Positions 16,587 to 24,627 are shown, counted from the first letter of the stretch. The stretch: DNA of 33,204 nucleotides from Nonomuraea turcica (GCF_030718205.1 NZ_JAUZQF010000054.1:1-33204), one strand, 5' to 3'. Numbers and translations: made by a program. The notes: a model not told the origin generated them from the sequence alone.

Positions 16587-16598
16587 CCCTCGGCGGAC
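16574..16598 (+). terminator. GC-rich hairpin enclosing the rne stop codon
   Basis: GTCCGCCGAG (16574-16583) and CTCGGCGGAC (16589-16598) form a perfect 10-bp stem whose loop contains the TAG stop. No T-run follows, so it may be an I-shaped terminator or a 3'-end stabiliser rather than a classical intrinsic terminator. Confidence 0.5.
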
Positions 16599-16715
16599 AT
16601 CCGACGATCCGTCCGGTTCGCCTGGGGGACCGCTCATCCGGTACCCTGGTAAATCGGTGCGTCAGGTGACGTGCCCTGTTGGCGCGCCTACTCGGATCGT
16701 CGGTTCGAGACAGGA

Positions 16716-16766
16716 CCGAATGACAAGGCGCAGCATTCGGCGGCCATCCTCGTTGGGGGATGGCCG
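16716..16766 (+). promoter_or_regulatory. Two adjacent hairpins in the rplU leader
   Basis: CCGAATG (16716-16722) pairs with CATTCGG (16734-16740). Immediately after, CGGCCATCC (16741-16749) pairs with GGATGGCCG (16758-16766). The pair ends about 18 bases before the rplU ribosome binding site (AGAAGG), which suits a ribosomal-protein leader or an RNase E processing site. The 212-base gap (16587-16798) also contains TACCCT at 16642, a possible -10. No known Rfam leader was recognised. Confidence 0.4.
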
Positions 16767-16798
16767 TGACAACAGCGAGTCAGTAGAAGGGTTCCGCG

Positions 16799-17101
16799 GT
16801 GTACGCGATCGTTCGTTGCGGCGGCAGGCAGCAGAAGGTCTCCGTCGGTGACGTCCTCGAGGTGGACAAGGTCGCCGGCGAGGTCGGCTCTTCGGTTTCG
16901 CTGCCGACGGTGCTCGTCGTCAACGATGGCGACGTGACGACCGAGGCGGGCAAGTTCACGGTCAGCGCCGAGATCCTCGGTGAGACCAAGGGCCCGAAGA
17001 TCCGCATTCTCAAGTACAAGAACAAGACCGGTTACAAGAAGCGCCAGGGTCACCGTCAGCGGTACACCCAGGTGAAGATCACCGGTATCGACCAGGCCTG
17101 A
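16799..17101 (+). CDS. rplU: 50S ribosomal protein L21
   Basis: Binds 23S rRNA domain in the large subunit and assembles early with L20. The 100-aa product begins MYAIVRCGGRQQKVSVGD and ends with the L21 signature KKRQGHRQRYTQVKITGI. The GTG start lies 8 bases after AGAAGG. It is cotranscribed with rpmA 15 bases downstream. The first 200 bases upstream hold two hairpins and may carry autoregulation. Confidence 0.97.
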   Translation: MYAIVRCGGRQQKVSVGDVLEVDKVAGEVGSSVSLPTVLVVNDGDVTTEAGKFTVSAEILGETKGPKIRILKYKNKTGYKKRQGHRQRYTQVKITGIDQA

Positions 17102-17116
17102 TCGGGAGTTTGAGAG

Positions 17117-17374
17117 ATGGCACACAAGAAGGGCGCGTCGTCCACCCGGAACGGCCGTGACTCCAACGCGCAGCGCCTGGGCGTCAAGCGTTTCGGTGGC
17201 CAGCTGGTCAACGCGGGCGAGATCATCGTCCGCCAGCGTGGCACCCACTTCCACCCCGGTGACAACGTCGGCCGTGGTGGCGATGACACGCTGTTCGCGC
17301 TGGCCGCCGGTCACGTGCAGTTCGGCGTCAAGCGCGGCCGCAGGGCCGTGAGCATCGTTCCCGTCGCGGAGTAG
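17117..17374 (+). CDS. rpmA: 50S ribosomal protein L27
   Basis: An 85-aa protein whose flexible N-terminus reaches the peptidyl-transferase centre. It starts MAHKKGASSTRNGRDSNAQR, the universal L27 start without the cleaved N-terminal extension seen in Firmicutes, and contains VKRFGGQLVNAGEIIVRQRG and THFHPGDNVG. GGGAG and GAGAG precede the ATG. A strong intrinsic terminator lies 30 bases after the stop, separating the ribosomal-protein pair from obg. Confidence 0.97.
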   Translation: MAHKKGASSTRNGRDSNAQRLGVKRFGGQLVNAGEIIVRQRGTHFHPGDNVGRGGDDTLFALAAGHVQFGVKRGRRAVSIVPVAE

Positions 17375-17404
17375 CATTTCCTCCTCCCGACCTGGGGATC
17401 TTCT

Positions 17405-17438
17405 GGGGTGGATCGAGCGGTTTCGATCCACCCCTTTT
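17405..17438 (+). terminator. Intrinsic terminator after rpmA
   Basis: A perfect 12-bp stem (GGGGTGGATCGA at 17405-17416, TCGATCCACCCC at 17423-17434), a 6-nt loop and four T. It ends the rplU-rpmA transcript, so obg probably has its own promoter or depends on read-through. Confidence 0.9.
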
Positions 17439-17491
17439 GCGTTGTGTGGGAACTATGAGAGGCCCCTGGTGGGGCGATGGAGGAGAACGGC

Positions 17492-18844
17492 ATGCCGGAC
17501 TTTGTGGACCAGGTGGTCCTGCATATCAAGGCCGGTGACGGGGGGAACGGGTGTGCCTCCATCCACCGGGAGAAGTTCAAACCGCTCGGCGGCCCCGACG
17601 GGGGCAACGGCGGACGCGGCGGCGATGTGATCCTCGAGGTCGATCCCAACACCGCAACCCTGCTCGACTACCACCGGCGGCCCCATCGCAACGCCGACAA
17701 CGGCAAGCAGGGGCAGGGCTCCAACCGGGACGGCGCCAACGGGGAGGACGTGGTCCTGCCCGTCCCCAACGGCACCGTCGTCAAGGACGCCGACACGGGC
17801 GAGGTGCTGGTGGACCTCGTGGGAGCCGGCACCCGGTATGTGATCGCCCAGGGCGGGCACGGCGGGCTGGGTAACGCCGCCCTGGCCAGCACGAAGCGGA
17901 AGGCGCCCGGGTTCGCGCTGCTCGGGGAGCCGGGCGACGGGCTCGACGTCATGCTGGAGCTGAAGAGCGTCGCGGACGTGGCGCTGGTCGGGTTCCCGAG
18001 CGCCGGCAAGTCGTCGCTGATCGCTGCCCTGAGCGCGGCCAAGCCGAAGATCGCCGACTATCCGTTCACCACGTTGATCCCCAATCTCGGGGTGGTGACG
18101 GCAGGGGACAACGTGTTCACCGTGGCGGATGTGCCCGGGCTGATCCCCGGGGCGTCGCAGGGCAAGGGGCTCGGGCACGAGTTCCTGCGGCACGTCGAGC
18201 GGTGCGACATGCTCGTCCACGTCATCGACTGCGCCACCATGGAGCCCGGGCGCGATCCGATCACGGATTACGAGGTGATCGAGGCGGAGCTGCGGGCGTA
18301 CGGGAAGCTCGAGGACCGGCCGCGGATCGTCGTGCTCAATAAGGCCGACGTGCCGGACGCTCGGGAGCTGGCTGAGCTGGTCACGCCCGAGTTCGAGGCG
18401 CGGGGGCTGCAGGTGTTCACGATCTCGGCGGCCACCCATGACGGGTTGCGGGAGCTCACGTACGCGATGGGCGAGTGGGTCGCGGCCGCCCGGGCCAACA
18501 AGCCGATCGAGGAGCCGACGCGGCTCGTGATCCGGCCCAAGCAGCTCGGCGACGCCGGGTTCCGAGTGCGCCGGGTCAACGAGAACCTGTTCCAGATCAC
18601 CGGCGAGAAGCCGGAACGGTGGATCAGGCAGACGGACTTCACCAACGACGAGGCGGTCGGATACCTCGCCGACCGGCTGGAGCGGCTCGGGGTCGAGCAG
18701 GAGCTCGCCAAGGCCGGCGCCGCCGCGGGGGCCGAGGTGGTCATCGGGCCGATGGAGGGCGGGTACGTCTTCGACTGGCAGCCCACGCTGCACGCCGAGT
18801 CGGTCCGCCAAGGGCCGCGCGGCTCCGACAACCGGCTCGGGTAG
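17492..18844 (+). CDS. obg: Obg/CgtA family GTPase
   Basis: A ribosome-associated GTPase acting in 50S maturation and stress/(p)ppGpp signalling. In Streptomyces Obg also affects sporulation. The 450-aa product has the Gly-rich Obg fold (1-160, with GGPDGGNGGRGGDV), a G domain with G1 GFPSAGKSS, G3 DVPGLIPGA and G4 NKAD, and a C-terminal OCT domain (about 345-425). An in-frame ATG lies 15 bases upstream (17477), but its next codons are themselves the ribosome binding site GGAGGAG (17479-17485), 6 bases before ATG at 17492. The product from 17492 begins MPDFVDQVVLHIKAGDGG, the family N-terminus, so 17492 is chosen. Confidence 0.95.
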   Translation: MPDFVDQVVLHIKAGDGGNGCASIHREKFKPLGGPDGGNGGRGGDVILEVDPNTATLLDYHRRPHRNADNGKQGQGSNRDGANGEDVVLPVPNGTVVKDADTGEVLVDLVGAGTRYVIAQGGHGGLGNAALASTKRKAPGFALLGEPGDGLDVMLELKSVADVALVGFPSAGKSSLIAALSAAKPKIADYPFTTLIPNLGVVTAGDNVFTVADVPGLIPGASQGKGLGHEFLRHVERCDMLVHVIDCATMEPGRDPITDYEVIEAELRAYGKLEDRPRIVVLNKADVPDARELAELVTPEFEARGLQVFTISAATHDGLRELTYAMGEWVAAARANKPIEEPTRLVIRPKQLGDAGFRVRRVNENLFQITGEKPERWIRQTDFTNDEAVGYLADRLERLGVEQELAKAGAAAGAEVVIGPMEGGYVFDWQPTLHAESVRQGPRGSDNRLG

Positions 18845-18845
18845 G

Positions 18846-18943
18846 ACCTGAGAGGGCTGCCGGCCTACACAGCCGGCTCCGGCCGCTCCGGCTGACCTGG
18901 GAGGGCGGCCGGCCTGCGTAGCGGGCTCCGGCCGCTCCGGCCG
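18846..18943 (+). repeat. 49-bp imperfect tandem duplication after obg
   Basis: Two adjacent 49-bp copies (18846-18894 and 18895-18943) agree at 42 of 49 positions. Both begin ACCTG and share GGCTCCGGCCGCTCCGG. They lie in the gap between obg and the convergent SDR gene. No coding potential was seen. They may mark replication slippage or a degenerate termination region. Confidence 0.8.
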
Positions 18944-19084
18944 GGCCGCCTGGGTTTCCACCAGGTGCCGAGCGGTTGCGGGCGCCGTGGGTGGCCGCGC
19001 GGGGTGTGGGGACAACCGGGCACGTGGAGCGGCGCCGAGAGGGCGCCCTATGCGTCGCCAGATGGGTGCGGGGGTGGGAGCGGT

Positions 19085-19855
19085 TTACGAGCGGAGGGCG
19101 GCCTCGGCGCCGCCGTCGGCGTACAAGATCTGGCCGGTCATGAAGGAGTTGTCCGCGCTCACCGTCCACGCCAGCAGGGACGCGACGGCCGAGACCGGAC
19201 CGGGGAAGCCCAAGGGCTGAGGCATCGCGGCGGCCACAAGCTCGGTCGTGGCCGGGTCGGCCAGGAGCGTTCTGCGGGCCGTCTCCGTGTCGACCACGCC
19301 CGGCGCCACCGCGTTCAGCGGGATGCCCGCCCCCGCCCAGTCAGGGCCGACGGCGGCGCTCCGGAGCCACTGGTTGAGTGCGCGCTTGCTGGACGGGTAA
19401 ACGATGCGGCCTTGCCCTGCCTCCACGACCGCGGCGGCGGCGGTAGCCGCGGCCTCCTCGTCCAGGGCCAGGCAGGCGTCGACGATGCTCTCGTCCGCGG
19501 CCACGATCGCGCTCAGCGAGGACACCGCCACCGCGCGGGGCCGGTCGGACTCGGTCAGGAGCGGACGCAGGCCCTCCAGGGTGGCGAGGGTGCCGAAGAA
19601 GTTGAGCCGTACGGTGAGCGGGGACGGCAGGCCGACACCCGCGACGGCGACCACGCCGTCGATCCTTCCGCCCGACGCCGCCCTGACCTGCGAGGTGAGC
19701 CGCTCGCGCCCCTCCGTGACGGCCAGGTCGGCGATCACTTCGGCGTCGCGCACGTCACAGCGGATCACCCGCGCTCCGGTGGCCGCCAAATGGCCGGCAG
19801 TGGCCGCGCCGATGCCCGAGGCGGCGCCTGTGACGACATAGGTCCGTTCGCTCAT
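19085..19855 (-). CDS. 3-alpha-hydroxysteroid dehydrogenase/carbonyl reductase-like SDR
   Basis: A 256-aa NAD(P)-dependent short-chain dehydrogenase: cofactor loop TGAASGIG (9-16), DVRDAEVIADL after the second strand, catalytic Ser in AVSSLSA (about 113) and YPSSK (Tyr153, Lys157). The DVRDAEVIADL segment, the insert before the active-site Tyr and the NFFGT segment recall bacterial 3-alpha-HSD/carbonyl reductase more than generic SDRs (family recall). The natural substrate is unknown. The usual NNAG motif reads AVAGVG. The gene is divergent from proB across 79 bases and probably leaderless. It interrupts the conserved obg-proB order, so it is likely an inserted accessory gene. Confidence 0.85.
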   Translation of the reverse strand: MSERTYVVTGAASGIGAATAGHLAATGARVIRCDVRDAEVIADLAVTEGRERLTSQVRAASGGRIDGVVAVAGVGLPSPLTVRLNFFGTLATLEGLRPLLTESDRPRAVAVSSLSAIVAADESIVDACLALDEEAAATAAAAVVEAGQGRIVYPSSKRALNQWLRSAAVGPDWAGAGIPLNAVAPGVVDTETARRTLLADPATTELVAAAMPQPLGFPGPVSAVASLLAWTVSADNSFMTGQILYADGGAEAALRS

Positions 19856-19934
19856 GAGTCAATGACTACATTCAATGAAGTGATTCAGTCAATGCAGTAA
19901 TGTCCGGAACCATGGCTCAGATAGGCTTCGAGAC
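19856..19934. promoter_or_regulatory. Divergent SDR/proB control region with overlapping leaderless promoters
   Basis: Toward the SDR gene (minus strand), TTGACT (19892-19887), an 18-base spacer, TAGTCA (19868-19863) and 7 bases lead to ATG at 19855. Toward proB, TAGGCT (19922-19927) and 7 bases lead to GTG at 19935. CATTGA occurs three times on the minus strand, and TTCAATGAA (19871-19879) is a near-palindrome. The segment is AT-rich compared with its surroundings. These repeats overlap the SDR promoter and could be a repressor operator. Confidence 0.5.
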
Positions 19935-21053
19935 GTGCGGGAACAGATCAGCTCGGCGTCGAAGGTCGTTGTCAAGGTCGGCTCCTCCTCGCTCACCACC
20001 TCCCAGGGAACGATCGACGTCGATCGTGTGGACGCCTTGGTGGACGTGCTGGCGGCGAGGCGCCGCGCCGGGACGCAGCTCGTCCTGGTCTCCTCCGGGG
20101 CGATCGCGGCGGGCCTCGGCCCGCTCGGGCTGAGCGCGCGACCGCGTGACCTCGCCACCCAGCAGGCGGCCGCCTCGGTCGGCCAGGGCGTGCTGGTGGC
20201 CCGCTACACCTCCTCCTTCGCCCGGTACGGCCTGCGCGTCGGCCAGGTCCTGCTGACCGCCGACGACATGATGCGGCGCGCGCACCACGTCAACGCCCAG
20301 CGCACCCTGACCCGGCTGCTGGAGCTGGGCATCGTGCCCATCGTCAACGAAAACGACACCGTGGCCACCGACGAGATCCGCTTCGGCGACAACGACCGGC
20401 TGGCGGCGCTGGTGTCGCACCTGATCAGGGCGGATGCGCTGGTGCTGCTGTCGGACGTGGACGCGCTCTACGACGGCCCGCCCAGCCGGGGCGGTGCCCG
20501 CCGGCTGGCCGAGATCCGCGGCCCTGAGGACCTGGCCGGCGTCGAGCTGGGCAAAAACGGCGCGAGCGTCGGCACCGGCGGCATGGTGACCAAGGTGCAG
20601 GCCGCCAGGATCGCGACCGGGGCCGGTGTCCCTGTGGTGCTCACGGCGGCCGCTCACGCGGCCCGGGCGCTGAGCGGGGCGGACGTCGGCACCTACTTCC
20701 ACCCGGGGGGTCGCCACCCTGGCACGCGCCTGCTCTGGCTCGCGCATGCCGCCACCGGGCGCGGCCTGCTCCACCTCGACCAGGGCGCGGTCGAGGCCAT
20801 CGTGACGCGCCGCAAGTCGCTGCTGCCTGCCGGGGTGACGTCCGTGGAAGGCGACTTCGCCGCGGGCGATCCGGTGGACCTATGCGGGCCTCAGGGGCTC
20901 GTGGTGGCCCGCGGCCTGGTCAATTTCGACGCCGCCGAGATTCCCGGCCTGCTCGGGCGCTCCACGAGAGAGCTGGCGAGCGCCCTCGGACCGGAATACG
21001 AACGCGAGCTCATCCATCGCGACGACATCGTCATACTGGAAGCCCACAACTAA
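19935..21053 (+). CDS. proB: Glutamate 5-kinase
   Basis: The first enzyme of proline synthesis, phosphorylating glutamate to gamma-glutamyl phosphate for ProA. The 372-aa product has an amino-acid-kinase domain (KVVVKVGSSSLT near 10-21, LVSSGAIAAG, IVNENDTVATDEIRFGDND, STDVDAL-like LLSDVDALYDGPP, GTGGMVTKVQAA) and a C-terminal PUA domain (about 280-365). GTG at 19935 has no ribosome binding site, but TAGGCT lies 7 bases upstream, so leaderless. proA follows after 32 bases. In relatives proB follows obg directly, and here the SDR gene lies between them on the other strand. Confidence 0.96.
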   Translation: MREQISSASKVVVKVGSSSLTTSQGTIDVDRVDALVDVLAARRRAGTQLVLVSSGAIAAGLGPLGLSARPRDLATQQAAASVGQGVLVARYTSSFARYGLRVGQVLLTADDMMRRAHHVNAQRTLTRLLELGIVPIVNENDTVATDEIRFGDNDRLAALVSHLIRADALVLLSDVDALYDGPPSRGGARRLAEIRGPEDLAGVELGKNGASVGTGGMVTKVQAARIATGAGVPVVLTAAAHAARALSGADVGTYFHPGGRHPGTRLLWLAHAATGRGLLHLDQGAVEAIVTRRKSLLPAGVTSVEGDFAAGDPVDLCGPQGLVVARGLVNFDAAEIPGLLGRSTRELASALGPEYERELIHRDDIVILEAHN

Positions 21054-21085
21054 CCCGTAGAGGTCCTGGACAGCGGAGCGTAGCC

Positions 21086-22390
21086 ATGAGCACAGAGTTC
21101 CTGAGGGTCGCCCAGGCGGCACGAGAGGCCGCCGCCGAGCTGGCCCCGTTGCCGCGGGCGCCGAAGGACCGGGCGCTGCGTGCCGTGGCCGACGCCCTGG
21201 TCGCGCACGCGGCCGAGATCGTCGAGGCCAACGCCAAGGACGTCGAGCAGGCCAGGGCGCAGGGCACGTCCGAGGCGATGATCGACCGGTTGCGGCTCGA
21301 CGAGGCCCGGATTGCCAAGATCGCCGACGCCGTGCGCGAGGTGGCCGACCTGCCCGACCCGGTCGGCGAGGTCGTCCGTGGCTCCACGCTGCCCAACGGG
21401 CTGGAGTTGCGCCAGCTCAGGGTGCCGCTGGGCGTCATCGGCATCATCTACGAGGGCCGTCCCAACGTCACGGTCGACGCCGCCGCGCTCTGCCTCAAGA
21501 GCGGCAACGCGGTCCTGCTCAGGGGCTCCTCCAGCGCCTACTCCTCCAACACGGCGCTGGTCCGAGTCATGCAGGACGCGCTGGAGGCCACCGAGGTGCC
21601 CGCCGGAGCCGTCCAGCTGGTGCCCGGGCAGACCCGGGACTCCGTCAAGGAGCTGATGCGGGCTCGCGGCCTGGTCGACGTGCTGATCCCGCGCGGTGGC
21701 GCGTCACTGATCAACTCGGTGGTCGAGGAGTCGACGGTGCCGGTGATCGAGACTGGCGTCGGCAACTGCCACGTCTACGTCGACGCCGAGGCCGACGTGG
21801 ACCTGGCCGTGCAGATCCTGGTCAACGCCAAGGCGCAGCGGCCGTCGGTGTGCAACGCGGCCGAGACGTTCCTGGTGCACGAGGGCGTCGCGGACACGTT
21901 CGTGCCCAAGGCGCTTGAGGCGCTCGCCGAGGCAGGCGTGACCGTGCACGGCGACGAGCGGATCACCCGCCACGGCTCCGGTGTCGTGCCCGTCACCGAG
22001 GACGACTTCTCCACCGAATACCTCTCGCTCGACATCGCCGCCGCCGTCGTCGGCTCGCTGGAGGAGGCGGTGGCGCACATCAGGCGCTACGGCTCCGGGC
22101 ACACCGACGCCATCGTCACCCGCTCGCAGCAGGCCGCCCGTAGGTTCGTGGCGCTGGTGGACTCGGCGGCCGTGGCGGTCAACGCCTCGACCAGGTTCAC
22201 CGACGGGGGCGAGTTCGGATTCGGGGCCGAGATCGGCATTTCCACGCAGAAGCTGCACGCGCGCGGCCCGATGGGGTTGCCCGAGCTGACGTCCACCAAG
22301 TGGGTCTACACCGGTGATGGGCATATGCGCACGTCAGAAGGCACGGTGATGGCGGCGGCATATGGCGACCGAGCCCGCCTCACGGAGTGA
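21086..22390 (+). CDS. proA: Gamma-glutamyl phosphate reductase
   Basis: Reduces gamma-glutamyl phosphate with NADPH to glutamate semialdehyde, the second step of proline synthesis. The 434-aa product has an aldehyde-dehydrogenase fold with VPLGVIGIIYEGRPNVTVDAA, GNAVLLRGSS, the catalytic Cys in RPSVCNAAET, and the C-terminal GGEFGFGAEIGISTQKLHARGPMGL, all diagnostic for ProA. The frame is open upstream, but ATG at 21086 preceded by GGAGCG gives the standard N-terminus. It follows proB by 32 bases. A 6-bp hairpin (22399-22416) without T-run follows. Confidence 0.96.
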   Translation: MSTEFLRVAQAAREAAAELAPLPRAPKDRALRAVADALVAHAAEIVEANAKDVEQARAQGTSEAMIDRLRLDEARIAKIADAVREVADLPDPVGEVVRGSTLPNGLELRQLRVPLGVIGIIYEGRPNVTVDAAALCLKSGNAVLLRGSSSAYSSNTALVRVMQDALEATEVPAGAVQLVPGQTRDSVKELMRARGLVDVLIPRGGASLINSVVEESTVPVIETGVGNCHVYVDAEADVDLAVQILVNAKAQRPSVCNAAETFLVHEGVADTFVPKALEALAEAGVTVHGDERITRHGSGVVPVTEDDFSTEYLSLDIAAAVVGSLEEAVAHIRRYGSGHTDAIVTRSQQAARRFVALVDSAAVAVNASTRFTDGGEFGFGAEIGISTQKLHARGPMGLPELTSTKWVYTGDGHMRTSEGTVMAAAYGDRARLTE

Positions 22391-22457
22391 GGCCATGAAC
22401 ACGCTGACCGGCGTGTCGGCCTGACCGGCGCCCCTCGCCCCGGCTTGACTGGGAGAC

Positions 22458-22634
22458 ATGGACATTGTCGTCGCCCTCGTCTTCTCGGCCGCGGTGTTGT
22501 TCGGCGCCGACCGGCTCATGCTCTGGCTGGAGAGCCGCGGCCACGTCAACTGGCGCAGGAAAGGCCGCAGGCGGCTGTCGGAGGAGCCCACGGCCGGGCT
22601 CGACGCCATGCTCTCCGACCACACACGTCGATAA
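22458..22634 (+). CDS. Small single-pass membrane protein (58 aa)
   Basis: No family is recognised. The ATG follows GGGAG at very short spacing. The product has an N-terminal hydrophobic helix (about 2-20, MDIVVALVFSAAVLFGADRL), then an amphipathic, basic segment (WRRKGRRRLSEE) and a short polar tail ending in DHTRR. Codon use is actinobacterial (third-position G/C), which supports coding. It lies between proA and the Ser/Thr kinase gene on the same strand, with its stop about 40 bases before the kinase -10 element. A role near the membrane kinase is only a guess. Confidence 0.55.
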   Translation: MDIVVALVFSAAVLFGADRLMLWLESRGHVNWRRKGRRRLSEEPTAGLDAMLSDHTRR

Positions 22635-22674
22635 ACCATCGGCGTGCCTCGAGCGGCAACTCGTATCCCGGCGC

Positions 22675-22680
22675 TAGGGT
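22675..22680 (+). promoter_or_regulatory. Candidate -10 element of the kinase gene
   Basis: TAGGGT matches TANNNT. It would start a transcript near 22687, giving a leader of about 30 nt before the kinase GTG, with GGGGAGGG as ribosome binding site. Confidence 0.4.
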
Positions 22681-22716
22681 TGTGTCCCTTATGGGCGCGC
22701 CCGGCGGGGAGGGACG

Positions 22717-24555
22717 GTGAGCAAGCTCGGCAAGGTCGGGCCGTATACCCTGGTCGAGCGGCTCGGCCGGGGCGGGATGGGCGAGGTCTACCTTGCGACC
22801 ATCCGCCGGGGCGAGCGCGTCGCGCTCAAGGTCCTGCACGATCTGGCAGAGGACGAGACCTCGCGCATCAGGCTCGAGCGCGAGGTCCGCGCGCTGCGCA
22901 GGGTCGAGAGCCCTTACGTGGCCAAGGTGCTGGACGCCGATCTCAACTGCGCGCGACCTTACCTGGTCATGGAGCACATCGAGGGCGCCACGCTGCTGGA
23001 ACAGGTACGCCAGAGCGGACCTCTCGACGTCTCCCACCTCGTTGACATGGCGCAGGGCATCGCCGCGGCGCTCGCGATCATCCACGCGGCCGGGGTCGTG
23101 CACCGCGACCTCAAGCCGGGCAACATCATCATGGGCACCGAAGGGCCCGTGCTGATCGACTTCGGGATCGCGCAGGTGCTCGACGCGACCCGGCTGACCA
23201 TGACGGGCACGTTCCTCGGTACGCCCGGCTACACGGCTCCGGAGATCTTCGCCGACGAGAACGTCGACTCGCCGGCCGACGTGCACGCGTGGGCGGCGAC
23301 GGTGGCGTTCGCGGCCACGGGGCGGCCGACGTTCGGGCGAGGCACGGCTGAGGCGCAAATGTACGCGGTGCTGAACGGGCAGGCCGACCTCAAGGGCGTG
23401 CCGGTCGCGTTGTTGCCGCTGGTGCGGGCCGCACTCAACCGGGAGCCGGGCAAGCGGCCCACGGCGGCGCTGCTGGCCGACCGGCTCTCCCGGCTGGCCA
23501 AGGCCACCAGCGCCACGGAGCCCGAGCCGCCCGCGGCCCCCGAGGCGGTCGAGGAAGCAGGCAGGTCGACGCCGGCGCGCGGCCGCACCACCGACGAGGC
23601 GGCCGCCAAGTCCGCCCGCGGCAGGCCCAACAACACGGGCGCAGACGGGAAGGTGCCCGCGCCGCGCCGTCGCCCGGCCGCCGACGCCGGCCGTACCGGC
23701 ACGGACGGCAAGGGAGCGGCGGCACGCGGCCGCGCCGGCCAGGACGGGGCAGCCGTACGCGGCCGCACGGGCGCGGACGAGGCCGCGGCCCGCCAGCGCT
23801 CGCCCAGGACGGGCACGGCGGCGGACGGGGCCGTGGCGCGAAGCCGGATGGACGGGACCGTGGCACGCCCCCGGACGAGCGCGGACGGGAAGGTGCCCGC
23901 ACCGCGGAGCCGGGGGAGCGCCGACGGGAAGAACACGGGGCCGCGCGCCAAGATGACCACGCCGCGCCAGAGCGCCGCGGCGGCCGTCCGGAGCAGGGCC
24001 AAGCCGCAGAGCAAACGCACGACGGAGTCCCACACCACGCTGCCCGCGGGCAATGGCGCCCTGCTGCTGCTCGCGGTGCTGGCCGTGCCGTGCGTGGTGA
24101 CCTCGGTGATCTGGCCGATCGCCTCCATCGCGATCACGACCGTGTTCGTGGTGCTGACCAGGACGTTGTGGATGAGCCACTGGCTCATCAGAAACCGCAG
24201 CTCGCCGCGTACGCGGGTCGCGCTGCGCGTGCTGCTGTTCCCGCTGGCCCTGGCCGGGGCGGCGGCGACCGCCGTGGTGTGGCCGGGCGTGCCCGTCGCG
24301 GTGGCGTCGGGCGGAGCGCTCTGGGTGACCGGAGGCGGTCAGATCGACACCGACTGGTGGCAGCAGCCCGCTCCCGTGACGGTGGCAGGCGTGGTGTTCG
24401 GGATGCTGTGCGGAGGCATCACCGGGCGCGAGATCGAGCGGATCGGCGGCCGGCTGCCTGATCTCCGCAGAGAGGGGCTGCGCGCGCTGGCCGTGCTCGG
24501 CGGGTTCGTCGCCCTGTGCGCGGCCGCCGTGCGGGCACTCGCCCTGCTGCTCTGA
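22717..24555 (+). CDS. Membrane-associated Ser/Thr protein kinase (PknB-like)
   Basis: A Hanks-type kinase of 612 aa. Kinase domain 1-262: Gly loop GRGGMGEV (17-24), Lys38 in VALK, HRDLKPGN with catalytic Asp131, DFG (148-150), and activation loop TMTGTFLGTPGYTAPE (161-176), with Thr162/164 likely autophosphorylated. Residues about 265-435 are a disordered Arg/Ala/Gly linker with repeated ADGKVPAPR-type units. Residues about 439-612 contain four or five membrane helices and no PASTA repeats, so the sensing mode is different from PknB. The substrate is unknown. The GTG start is preceded by GGGGAGGG. Confidence 0.88.
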   Translation: MSKLGKVGPYTLVERLGRGGMGEVYLATIRRGERVALKVLHDLAEDETSRIRLEREVRALRRVESPYVAKVLDADLNCARPYLVMEHIEGATLLEQVRQSGPLDVSHLVDMAQGIAAALAIIHAAGVVHRDLKPGNIIMGTEGPVLIDFGIAQVLDATRLTMTGTFLGTPGYTAPEIFADENVDSPADVHAWAATVAFAATGRPTFGRGTAEAQMYAVLNGQADLKGVPVALLPLVRAALNREPGKRPTAALLADRLSRLAKATSATEPEPPAAPEAVEEAGRSTPARGRTTDEAAAKSARGRPNNTGADGKVPAPRRRPAADAGRTGTDGKGAAARGRAGQDGAAVRGRTGADEAAARQRSPRTGTAADGAVARSRMDGTVARPRTSADGKVPAPRSRGSADGKNTGPRAKMTTPRQSAAAAVRSRAKPQSKRTTESHTTLPAGNGALLLLAVLAVPCVVTSVIWPIASIAITTVFVVLTRTLWMSHWLIRNRSSPRTRVALRVLLFPLALAGAAATAVVWPGVPVAVASGGALWVTGGGQIDTDWWQQPAPVTVAGVVFGMLCGGITGREIERIGGRLPDLRREGLRALAVLGGFVALCAAAVRALALLL

Positions 24556-24627
24556 CCTGCGCCGTTCGCCGATGCGTGTGCCGGTTCGGCGACCTGCGCC
24601 GTTCGCCGATGCGTGTGCTGGTTCGGC
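24554..24627 (+). repeat. 37-bp tandem direct repeat overlapping the kinase stop
   Basis: Two adjacent 37-bp copies (24554-24590, 24591-24627) differ at one base. The first begins within the TGA of the kinase gene. The last bases of the second copy form the start of the following hairpin. Confidence 0.9.

Noticed and set aside
13320..16637. 1105-codon minus-strand frame opposite rne
   Set aside because: It mirrors the low-complexity rne sequence. rne has clear S1 and catalytic motifs, while the antisense product has none.
18965..19900. 311-codon plus-strand frame over the SDR gene
   Set aside because: Antisense of a well-supported SDR with intact cofactor and catalytic motifs.
22399..22416. 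Hairpin after proA as an intrinsic terminator
   Set aside because: Only a 6-bp stem (ACACGC/GCGTGT) without a T-run; too weak to call.
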